From assembly GCA_963629425.1 (NCBI GenBank), contig CAVGIU010000093.1:1-5419 (forward strand): a DNA stretch of 5,419 bases, read 5' to 3'. A program made the position numbers and the translations under genes. The notes under the pieces were generated by a model. It ran no database searches, was not told where the DNA came from, and saw only the letters and a list, made by a program, of their open reading frames with translations. The DNA comes from F23-B02 sp963629425. GTDB taxonomy: Bacteria > Bacillota > Clostridia > Oscillospirales > Oscillospiraceae. Shown here in pieces: positions 1 to 5,419 of this stretch. The stretch's first letter is position 1; each line of letters starts with the position of its first letter.

Positions 1-1
1 G

Positions 2-763
2 ATCGAAAAGAAAATCATCGCTCCGATGCAGAAGACCTACGGCATCGACTATTCCGAGGAAAAACTCATGGACGCTATCGAGCGGCACAATGAGATATGC
101 CGCCTCATAACCGAGATCGGCAGCTACCGCAAGCTCGATAACCCGACCATAACCGGCTACGAGTTCCACATCATCCAGCTCGTTACGCTCGTATGCCCGA
201 AGTACCTCATCGTCGATAAGCTGCGCGAGACGGCCGAGGAGCTCAAGACTCGTGAGCCGGACGAGAAGCACGACTACAGAGCAAAGGTCATGCTCGTAGG
301 CTCGGAGATCGACGATCCTGAGTTCACAAAGCTCATCGAGATGTGCGGCGCACGCGTCGTCGCAGACCGCTACTGCTTCGGCTCACTGCCCGGCAGGGAG
401 GAGATAGTCGTCGAGCCCGGCCGGCATCCGCTGGACGCGCTGGCAGAGCACTATATGAAGATAAACGAGTGCCCCCGCGCCATGGGCACGGAGAATATCA
501 TTGCCCGCAAGCAGTATCTGTACGATATCGCAAAGGAATACAAGGCCGACGGCATCATTCTTCAGAACATGAAGTTCTGCGAATACTGGGGCTACGAGCG
601 CGCCATCGCAGCAAAATGGCTGGCCGAGGGTCTGAATGTTCCGTCGGCGATACCGACCTGCCAGATAGAGCGCGACTACGCCAATGCGGCTACCGGTCAG
701 CTCCGCACGAGGTTCCAGGCGTTCGTCGAATCGCTTGAGATCAAAAAGCTCCAGGCTAATTGA
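2..763 (+). CDS. 2-hydroxyacyl-CoA dehydratase family subunit (HgdB/FldC/HadC-like), 5'-truncated by window edge
   Basis: The reading frame is open from base 2, so this is the C-terminal 253 codons of a protein whose family is usually about 370-430 aa; the ATG at 26 is internal, not the start. Family hallmarks are visible in order: the GS-x-x-DDPE segment (299-322), a VVADRYCFGS stretch with its Cys at 374-376, the KADGII...KFCEYWG block whose Cys (578-580) is the expected third [4Fe-4S] ligand, and the terminal GQLRTR-x-x-AF motif (from 695). The first two cluster cysteines would lie upstream, outside the window. In this family (2-hydroxyglutaryl-, phenyllactyl-, 2-hydroxyisocaproyl-, lactyl-CoA dehydratases and benzoyl-CoA reductase), two related subunits form a cytoplasmic heterodimer, activated by ATP-driven single-electron transfer. 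The substrate cannot be read from this fragment. It is followed 14 bases later by a second family member, its likely partner. A homodimeric double-cubane relative is possible but less likely given that partner. Confidence 0.9.
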   Translation: MEKKIIAPMQKTYGIDYSEEKLMDAIERHNEICRLITEIGSYRKLDNPTITGYEFHIIQLVTLVCPKYLIVDKLRETAEELKTREPDEKHDYRAKVMLVGSEIDDPEFTKLIEMCGARVVADRYCFGSLPGREEIVVEPGRHPLDALAEHYMKINECPRAMGTENIIARKQYLYDIAKEYKADGIILQNMKFCEYWGYERAIAAKWLAEGLNVPSAIPTCQIERDYANAATGQLRTRFQAFVESLEIKKLQAN

Positions 764-770
764 GAAGGGG
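763..770 (+). promoter_or_regulatory. Ribosome binding site deciding the start of the 536-aa dehydratase subunit
   Basis: AGAAGGGG overlaps the end of the upstream TGA stop and lies 7 bases before the ATG at 778. An alternative in-frame TTG at 760 would place this Shine-Dalgarno inside the coding region, so the ATG at 778 is the preferred start. Confidence 0.75.
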
Positions 771-777
771 AATAGCT

Positions 778-2388
778 ATGTGGAAAAGAAAAATAAGCAT
801 CAAAGAGCAGTACGGCACCCTTGAGCACTTCCTCAAAGGCGACGAGCCCTGCCATTACATAGGACAAAGATACATCGAAGGCACAAACTTCTATGCCCGC
901 CGTGAGTGGCGCGGCGTCAAAGATACGGCATTTGCGTTCTGCAAATGGCTGTGCACATGGGCCAAAATGGCTATATTCGTCATGCACGACCCCATACGCA
1001 TCGCAAAGGCGTTTTGGAAATACCGCTGGCTGTCGGCATATCTTGCCGCTCCCATGATGGTCGATAAGTGGATAGAGGGCGACCGCGGCGAGGCGCTCAG
1101 AGCAGACCTGTATGCTCTCGACTGCATGATCTCCGACTCGACCGATACCTTGTGGAAGAGCCTGCGCGCCGACCGTAGGCTCGGCGAGACAAAATGGTCG
1201 GATGTCACCGTAGCGTTTGACTACACTCTGCCCAAGCACATAATCTTCGGCTTCCCCGGACATTATGCGATAAACATGCAGCAGCACGCGGCGTTCATGC
1301 TTCCGCTTATGCGCAAGCAGCTCGGCTGCTACTACGTTGATCAGTCAGTCGCCTGCGGTATCCCCGGCGATATGTGCACCCTGCCTCTTGTTGAGGTCGG
1401 CGTAGCCGTCGACGGCGAGTACCCCGATATCGGCAACTGCTGGCTGACAACGAATAACCCCTGCGATGCGAATATGATGGATAACACCGCGATGTGGCGC
1501 GCGCTGTCCAATGACGGCAAGAAGGCCGTGCACCCATTCACCTCGCCTCTTATGTACGATGATCCAACCACCAAGGAGCTTGGAATTCATGAGGTCTATT
1601 CCGCGATAGAGTTCCTCGAACAGCAGTTCGGTGTTCCGTTTAACTGGGATACTTTCATTGAGCATATCGAGGATACCAACGAATTTAATCGCGGCTCACT
1701 GAACCGTTGGGATATCTACGCAAAGAGTGATAACGGCGCGCTCAACTCCGTCGTTCAGGGGCTATTCCGCATCTACTTCTATCAGCAGGGCGGCACGAAG
1801 TACTTCAAGAAGGCAAATAAGAAGATCAACAAGGTCTTTGAAAAGTGCGTCCGCAAGAACATCCACCCGTTCCCGCTCGCGCGTCACCGTGCGCTGGCAT
1901 GGTCCTGCGGCTCGACATACTACGCCCACGGCGTACAGTGGCTGTATAACTGCTGGGGCATCATGACCGTTATAAACATGGACTCGCTCACCGGCCACAA
2001 CATCGTTGACACCACCGACCGAGAGACCATGATGAGCGACATAGCCGACTGGCACGCGAGAACTCCCATGCGTACCCACACCGTCGGCGGCAACCGCCAC
2101 CTCATGCAGATGTGGGAGACCGCTGAGAAGTTCAACTGTGACACCATTATCATGTACGACGATATCGGCTGCAAAGGCATGGCCGGCGCTCAGGGCCTGC
2201 TCGAGGAGGAGTTCCATAAGCACCGCGACAGATTCAATATCATTTGGATGCCGCACGCTCTCATGGACTGCCGCATAGTTCCCACGAATGAGGCGCGCAA
2301 GACCGTCAACCAGTATATGCAGAGCGTTATGCATGAAGAGCCCGTTGACCCGACCCTCGTCGACTTCGACGATGAGATGGGCTGGTAA
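778..2388 (+). CDS. Divergent large subunit of the 2-hydroxyacyl-CoA dehydratase family (HgdA-like)
   Basis: This 536-aa protein is the probable partner of the upstream subunit in a [4Fe-4S] heterodimer that dehydrates an (R)-2-hydroxyacyl-CoA. The family fold is recognisable but diverged. GIPGDMC ends in Cys200, which fits the first cluster ligand; TTNNPCD gives Cys229, the second; and TIIMYDDIGCKG gives Cys465, the third, each in the expected local context and order. Residues 395-425 (TVINMDSLTGHNIVD region) match the segment that precedes the third Cys in relatives. The C-terminal GQ-x-x-TR motif of typical members is replaced by a TNEARKTVNQYM stretch (503-514). About 190 residues precede the first ligand, more than I expect for HadB-type subunits, and residues 48-100 are rich in Trp, Phe and Tyr and could form amphipathic or membrane-facing helices. 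The tail (519-536) is acidic. Gaps of 14 and 15 bases to its neighbours indicate co-transcription. The family call is fairly sure; the substrate, and whether it is a dehydratase rather than another family reaction, are not determined. Confidence 0.8.
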   Translation: MWKRKISIKEQYGTLEHFLKGDEPCHYIGQRYIEGTNFYARREWRGVKDTAFAFCKWLCTWAKMAIFVMHDPIRIAKAFWKYRWLSAYLAAPMMVDKWIEGDRGEALRADLYALDCMISDSTDTLWKSLRADRRLGETKWSDVTVAFDYTLPKHIIFGFPGHYAINMQQHAAFMLPLMRKQLGCYYVDQSVACGIPGDMCTLPLVEVGVAVDGEYPDIGNCWLTTNNPCDANMMDNTAMWRALSNDGKKAVHPFTSPLMYDDPTTKELGIHEVYSAIEFLEQQFGVPFNWDTFIEHIEDTNEFNRGSLNRWDIYAKSDNGALNSVVQGLFRIYFYQQGGTKYFKKANKKINKVFEKCVRKNIHPFPLARHRALAWSCGSTYYAHGVQWLYNCWGIMTVINMDSLTGHNIVDTTDRETMMSDIADWHARTPMRTHTVGGNRHLMQMWETAEKFNCDTIIMYDDIGCKGMAGAQGLLEEEFHKHRDRFNIIWMPHALMDCRIVPTNEARKTVNQYMQSVMHEEPVDPTLVDFDDEMGW

Positions 2389-2403
2389 GAAAGGAGAAGC
2401 AGC

Positions 2404-2562
2404 ATGAAGGTTTTGACTAAAATAATGGGCATGGGCAGCCTTACGCTCACCGCGCTCTTTGCAGTATACTACTTCAATCTCGATATGCGCCTTATGCGCA
2501 GCGTCATCGTGCCCTTCCTCGATAAGCATTATGACAGCGTTAAGCGCGAGCATCTGATCTGA
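2404..2562 (+). CDS. 52-aa hypothetical protein with one probable membrane helix, in the dehydratase operon
   Basis: This short gene starts at an ATG preceded by a strong AAGGAG at 2391-2396 (7-base spacing) and ends in a TGA that overlaps the ribosome binding site of the next gene, so it is well supported as translated despite its size. I do not recognise a family. Residues 1-7 are basic (MKVLTKI). Residues 8-26 are hydrophobic (MGMGSLTLTALFAVYYFNL) and could be a single membrane helix. The rest is an amphipathic, charged segment (DMRLMRSVIVPFLDKHYD..., with a KREHLI end). There is no typical cleavage site after the hydrophobic stretch, so a membrane anchor is more likely than a secreted peptide. 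It lies 15 bases after the large dehydratase subunit and 12 before the two-CPKC protein. Its position suggests a role in placing or assembling the dehydratase complex, but that is inference only. Confidence 0.72.
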   Translation: MKVLTKIMGMGSLTLTALFAVYYFNLDMRLMRSVIVPFLDKHYDSVKREHLI

Positions 2563-2574
2563 GGAGGCGGAACG

Positions 2575-2847
2575 ATGAGCTACACAAATCATAATATCCT
2601 CCCGAGAGCCCTCTCCTATGAAGAGAAGGAAAATCGCAAAAAGGGCATTTATGACAGCTTTGCAAACTACCTCGTCTATTGCCCGAAGTGCAAATACGTC
2701 GTAAAAACGAATATGTACATCCAGCGCGCCGAGGCTTATATCGACGAGCTGCACGAGAGAGGCACGGTCTGTCCCAAGTGCGGCGATAACGAGTGGATGC
2801 TCGGCTATCCCCTCGGAACGCTCACGGGCTTTGTCAAGTTTTCGTGA
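2575..2847 (+). CDS. 90-aa zinc-ribbon or rubredoxin-like protein, last gene of the dehydratase operon
   Basis: The start ATG follows GAGGAGG (2561-2567) with 7-base spacing, and that site overlaps the stop of the previous gene, indicating translational coupling. The protein carries two metal-binding knuckles, YCPKCKY (Cys36, Cys39) and VCPKCGD (Cys66, Cys69), separated by 26 residues that include a charged, probably helical segment (RAEAYIDELHER). Four cysteines in this CxxC-x26-CxxC layout would bind one Zn or Fe. The second knuckle (CPKCG) is equally typical of zinc ribbons and rubredoxins. The first lacks the usual Gly after the second Cys, which favours a zinc ribbon. The N-terminal 30 residues are polar with no signal peptide, so it should be cytoplasmic. 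No named family is recognised. Possible roles, all inferred: a scaffold or chaperone for the dehydratase, a small electron carrier, or a CoA-substrate adaptor. Confidence 0.85.
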   Translation: MSYTNHNILPRALSYEEKENRKKGIYDSFANYLVYCPKCKYVVKTNMYIQRAEAYIDELHERGTVCPKCGDNEWMLGYPLGTLTGFVKFS

Positions 2848-2908
2848 AGCACGTCAAAATTTAAATAATTTGAAGCATCCAATTGTAAATAATGATGAAA
2901 AATATATG

Positions 2909-2969
2909 GCCGCTGGACTTTGATACGAAAGTGATTTATAGTTGAGTACAGAACAGCGGCATGACCGCT
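2909..2969 (+). promoter_or_regulatory. Possible alternative RNA stems in the leader of the nucleotidase gene
   Basis: CAGCGGC (2954-2960) can pair with the upstream GCCGCTG (2909-2915, seven perfect pairs, 38-base loop). Its AGCGG (2955-2959) can instead pair with the adjacent CCGCT (2965-2969, five pairs, CATGA loop). The two pairings exclude each other. A smaller ACTTT/AAAGT stem (2917-2921 with 2928-2932) fits inside the large loop. The structure ends 15 bases before the Shine-Dalgarno. I do not recognise a known riboswitch class, and the stems are short enough to be chance. Confidence 0.25.
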
Positions 2970-2984
2970 CGAAAAATAATTGAA

Positions 2985-2990
2985 AAGGAG
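2985..2990 (+). promoter_or_regulatory. Ribosome binding site of the SLH-anchored nucleotidase
   Basis: AAGGAG lies 9 bases before the ATG at 3000. It supports that start, which is also directly followed by the basic residues of a signal peptide (MKKRHSR). Confidence 0.75.
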
Positions 2991-2999
2991 AACACTTGA

Positions 3000-5402
3000 A
3001 TGAAGAAAAGACACTCGCGCCTTCTTGCATTCATACTCGTGCTGTGCATGTGCATAAGTCTTATGCCCGCGGCATTTGCCGACGGGGAGGAGGCCGCAGC
3101 TGACAGTGCGAAGGACACATACAGCTTTGCTGTTTTATCCACGACTGACATGCACGGAAGATCAACCGCAAACGATGTTTCGACCCAAAAGGAAGACCTG
3201 AACTCCATGCTCAGAGTGGCCACCGCGGTCGCAAAGGAGCGCGCCGAGTACGGTAAGGAAAACACCATACTCATCGATAACGGCGACACTATTCAGGGCA
3301 CCCTCGTTGCGCAGTATGCCATTACGCAGAATGCCGACAAGGAAAATCCCATGATCACCGCAATGAAATACATCGGCTACGATGTATGGGGAATGGGAAA
3401 CCATGAGTTCAACTTCACGCCGGAACAGAGAGATGTTCAGACAAAACTGGCCGACGATGCAGGGATAGCGGTCCTGAGCGCAAACCTTACGCTCATCAAG
3501 GACGGCACGAATTTCCGCGGCGAGGATGCAGCGGCGGGAAGCTCCTACTATGATCCCTATATCATCAAGACCCTCGATGCGGGCAACGGCCGCACCGTGC
3601 GTGTTGCTGTAATAGGCATAGGCAACGCCGCAAACGCGACCTGGGACCTGGCCACCAACTACCCCAATCTCCAGTTCAGCAATCTTGATAATCCCAGCGG
3701 CGAACTCGAAAACGAGATCAATAAGTGGACCAAGAAGATAACGGATGAGGATCTTGCGGATATCATCGTTGTTGCGGCTCATACGGGACGCGGCAGCAAT
3801 GACGGCTATGATCTCGAATCTCAGGCCTATACAGGCGTGACGAAGTCGCACGGCGTTGACCTTCTCATTTACGGCCATGACCACAGAGCCAACATCGAGA
3901 CTGTCAAAAATGCCGACGGCAAGGAGATATACATCGTAAACGGCGGAGGCACGACGCTTACGAAGAATGTTTTCACAGTCAGCTTTGACGAGCAGGGTAA
4001 GGTCTCTGACTTCACCGTTACCGCCGATTCCGTAAAGCTCAGCGAGACCGAGCCCGACAAGACCCTCACAGAGACGCTTCAGCCCTGGTATGACGATACC
4101 TATGCATGGGCGTCCGCACCTCTCGGCAAGTTCGATAACGGCTGGGACGCAGTCAGCTCCGAAGCCGAGGGGAAGACCAATAACGACATGGTGCTCAGCC
4201 AAACTCAGCTGACAAGCTTCATTCACAAGGCACAGCTATGGGCTTCGTGGCAGAGCTATGAGGAAAAGGGCATAGAAGGCGCTGTAGTCTCCATCGCTTC
4301 GCCGGTATTCGGCACCGCAAGCGGCGGCGTTCTGAGCTTTGTTCCGTCCGACGGCATCGGCGTTTCCACGCTCGAGCTGTCAAAGCTCTACCGTTATTCC
4401 AATAACCTGCTCTGCGCGGTCGATATGACGCCGCAGCAGCTTTATAACTGGATGAGCACCGTAGCCGACATGTACGCGATCAAGGACGGAAAGCCCGCAG
4501 TAGCCGACGGTGTGTCCATATTCGGACTTGACACCTTCTACGGCGTTGACTACACCTTTGATCTTACAAAGCCTGCAGGTGAGCGTGTCGTTTCGGCATC
4601 GATAAACGGCGTGGATCTTCTGAAAATCGAAGGCAAGATCCGCGTCACCCTCAACTCCTACCGTCTGTCCGGCGGCTACGGATTCTTCGAGGCAACGGGA
4701 CTGACCGAAGCCGACTGCTGTTGGACGGCGAGCCAGTACCTGGGCGCCGACCGCGCACCTGTTCCCACCCTGATCGGCGAGTATGTCGCATATATGGGTA
4801 CGGTATCTCCCTCGGACAAGGTCTCTCACGGCACGGATTCAAAATGGACTCTGCTGACTGAAAGCAAGAGCTTTGAAAATCCGTTTACGGACGTATCCGA
4901 GAGCGCATGGTACTATGACAGCGTCATGCAGCTTGCTCAGAGCAGCGTTGTTAAGGGCACGACTGCGACGACCTTCAGCCCCAACGCCACCTGCACCCGC
5001 GCACAGGCGGTCACTGTGCTTTGGCGTGCGGCCGGCTGCCCCGAGCCCACGGTCAAGACCACGAACTTCACCGATGTGGAGGCAGGCAGCTTCTACGAGA
5101 AGGCAGTTCTGTGGGCAGTCGAAAAGGGTATCACCGAGGGTACCTCCAAGACCACCTTCAGTCCAAACGATGCATGCACCCGTGCACAGATCGTGACCTT
5201 CCTGTGGCGTGCAAACGGCTCGGAGGAGGTTCGCACCTGGTGCAACTTCACCGATGTTCCGCAGTTTAACAGCTACTACGCAATGCCCGTATCGTGGGCA
5301 GTCGAGAAGGGAATCACCAAGGGCACGACCGATACGACCTTCAATCCAAACGAAGCATGCACCCGCGCACAGCTTGCCGCATTCGTTGCAAGAGCGGTAT
5401 AA
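3000..5402 (+). CDS. Cell-wall-anchored 5'-nucleotidase / CpdB-like metallophosphoesterase with three SLH repeats
   Basis: This 800-aa exoenzyme should hydrolyse extracellular nucleotides (5'- or 3'-mononucleotides and 2',3'-cyclic or cyclic di-nucleotides). Residues 1-27 form a signal peptide: basic start, hydrophobic LLAFILVLCMCISLM core, and AFA before the predicted cut at Asp28. Residues about 41-345 are the metallophosphoesterase domain with the metal and catalytic residues in place: Asp50/His52 (TTDMHG), Asp96 (DNGDTIQG), Asn134/His135 (GNHE), His261 (AAHTG), and His293/His295 (GHDH). Residues about 360-600 are the 5'-nucleotidase C-terminal domain. Its LYRYSNN (463-469), FGLDTFYGVDYTFD (508-521) and LNSYRLSGGYG (551-561) stretches look more like the CpdB/YfkN branch than UshA. 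A short linker leads to three SLH repeats (about 627-679, 688-740, 748-800), which in Gram-positive bacteria bind secondary cell wall polymers. The protein ends with the third repeat and a TAA, so it is complete. It lies 152 bases from the dehydratase operon and is probably transcribed separately. The broad function is well supported; the preferred substrate is not. Confidence 0.93.
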   Translation: MKKRHSRLLAFILVLCMCISLMPAAFADGEEAAADSAKDTYSFAVLSTTDMHGRSTANDVSTQKEDLNSMLRVATAVAKERAEYGKENTILIDNGDTIQGTLVAQYAITQNADKENPMITAMKYIGYDVWGMGNHEFNFTPEQRDVQTKLADDAGIAVLSANLTLIKDGTNFRGEDAAAGSSYYDPYIIKTLDAGNGRTVRVAVIGIGNAANATWDLATNYPNLQFSNLDNPSGELENEINKWTKKITDEDLADIIVVAAHTGRGSNDGYDLESQAYTGVTKSHGVDLLIYGHDHRANIETVKNADGKEIYIVNGGGTTLTKNVFTVSFDEQGKVSDFTVTADSVKLSETEPDKTLTETLQPWYDDTYAWASAPLGKFDNGWDAVSSEAEGKTNNDMVLSQTQLTSFIHKAQLWASWQSYEEKGIEGAVVSIASPVFGTASGGVLSFVPSDGIGVSTLELSKLYRYSNNLLCAVDMTPQQLYNWMSTVADMYAIKDGKPAVADGVSIFGLDTFYGVDYTFDLTKPAGERVVSASINGVDLLKIEGKIRVTLNSYRLSGGYGFFEATGLTEADCCWTASQYLGADRAPVPTLIGEYVAYMGTVSPSDKVSHGTDSKWTLLTESKSFENPFTDVSESAWYYDSVMQLAQSSVVKGTTATTFSPNATCTRAQAVTVLWRAAGCPEPTVKTTNFTDVEAGSFYEKAVLWAVEKGITEGTSKTTFSPNDACTRAQIVTFLWRANGSEEVRTWCNFTDVPQFNSYYAMPVSWAVEKGITKGTTDTTFNPNEACTRAQLAAFVARAV
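4878..5399 (+). repeat. Three tandem SLH-encoding repeats
   Basis: The 3' end of the nucleotidase gene encodes three SLH modules, each starting with an FTDV motif and ending with CTRAQ (codons from 4992, 5175 and 5358, exactly 183 bases apart). TRAQ corresponds to the TRAE-type motif used for cell wall polymer binding. Modules 2 and 3 also share close nucleotide identity, for example GTGGGCAGTCGA at 5111 and 5294 and GCATGCACCCG near 5172 and 5355. Module 1 is more divergent, so modules 2 and 3 look like the more recent duplicates or have been homogenised. Confidence 0.88.
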
Positions 5403-5419
5403 TCACATATAAGATACTC

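Larger units (their letters stand above)
2848..2999 (+). promoter_or_regulatory. AT-rich intergenic region upstream of the SLH-anchored nucleotidase
   Basis: This 152-base gap is much richer in A+T than the flanking genes and must hold the promoter of the downstream gene unless there is read-through. No pair of -35/-10 boxes with 16-18-base spacing is convincing: TTGAAG (2870-2875) and TTGATA (2920-2925) lack good -10 partners, and TTATAG (2936-2941) lacks a -35. No classical terminator with a U-tract follows the upstream operon; the short CGTG/CACG stem around 2843-2853 is followed by mixed A/T bases. The second half holds inverted repeats described separately. Confidence 0.45.

Noticed and set aside
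760..777. In-frame TTG at 760 as the start of the large dehydratase subunit
   Set aside because: It would place the AGAAGGGG ribosome binding site inside the gene and has no better site of its own; the ATG at 778 is ideally spaced.
697..1287. Minus-strand open frame of 196 codons over the junction of the two dehydratase genes
   Set aside because: Both + strand frames here are supported by family motifs and a ribosome binding site; the antisense product shows nothing recognisable.
1762..2754. Long open frame of 330 codons on the minus strand
   Set aside because: It lies opposite the large dehydratase subunit and both small genes, shows no recognisable family motifs, and is explained by the G+C-rich third codon positions of the + strand genes.
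2822..2853. Terminator at the end of the dehydratase operon (TCACG/CGTGA and CGTG/CACG stems)
   Set aside because: The stems are only 4-5 pairs, overlap the stop codon, and are followed by TCAAAATTTAAAT rather than a run of T.
2870..2941. Sigma-A promoter boxes (TTGAAG, TTGATA, TTATAG)
   Set aside because: None pairs with a good partner box at 16-18-base spacing, so no single promoter can be defended.
2955..2980. AGCGG/CCGCT hairpin as an intrinsic terminator
   Set aside because: The stem is only five pairs, followed by CGAAAAAT on the + strand and by no T-run on the minus strand.
3162..4226. Long open frame of 354 codons on the minus strand
   Set aside because: It is fully antisense to the metallophosphoesterase domain, whose catalytic motifs prove the + strand frame; the antisense translation has no domain signature.
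4873..5412. Additional + strand frames (around 4873-5196, 5021-5269, 5209-5412) inside the SLH region
   Set aside because: They are out-of-frame reads of the SLH repeats, rich in Arg/Ser/Pro as expected for a shifted G+C-rich frame.

Overview
The window carries four complete genes and the 3' end of a fifth, all on the + strand. It looks like chromosomal DNA of an anaerobic, Gram-positive gut-type Clostridia, probably Oscillospirales/Oscillospiraceae-like. The grounds are an oxygen-sensitive 2-hydroxyacyl-CoA dehydratase system, purine-rich Shine-Dalgarno sites before every complete gene, G+C-rich third codon positions, and an S-layer-homology (SLH) anchored exoenzyme whose 'CTRAQ' SLH repeats resemble those of gut Clostridia. 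The taxonomic call is an inference from style, not from a marker gene.

Bases 2-2847 are one tight gene cluster, probably an operon, with gaps of 14, 15 and 12 bases. It begins with the C-terminal part of a canonical 2-hydroxyacyl-CoA dehydratase/benzoyl-CoA reductase family subunit, cut by the window edge. Next comes a long and divergent second subunit of the same family (536 aa). Then come a 52-aa protein with one probable membrane helix, and a 90-aa protein with two CPKC knuckles (zinc ribbon or rubredoxin-like). The first two should form the heterodimer that carries the [4Fe-4S] clusters and dehydrates an (R)-2-hydroxyacyl-CoA to an enoyl-CoA. This chemistry needs an ATP-dependent, one-electron activator protein (HgdC/FldI/HadI type), which is not visible here and may lie upstream. 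The two small proteins are not standard parts of the described dehydratases and are the most interesting part of the window.

Bases 2848-2999 are an AT-rich intergenic region separating the cluster from the next gene. I see no convincing sigma-A promoter or intrinsic terminator, but there are inverted repeats that could form alternative RNA stems ahead of a good ribosome binding site.

Bases 3000-5402 encode an exported 800-aa enzyme. It has a signal peptide, a metallophosphoesterase domain with all the expected metal ligands, a 5'-nucleotidase/CpdB-type C-terminal domain, and three SLH repeats that should hold it on the cell wall. It probably salvages phosphate and nucleosides from extracellular (possibly cyclic) nucleotides, and it is functionally separate from the dehydratase cluster. 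The last 17 bases (5403-5419) show no feature. I see no tRNA, rRNA, CRISPR array or mobile element.
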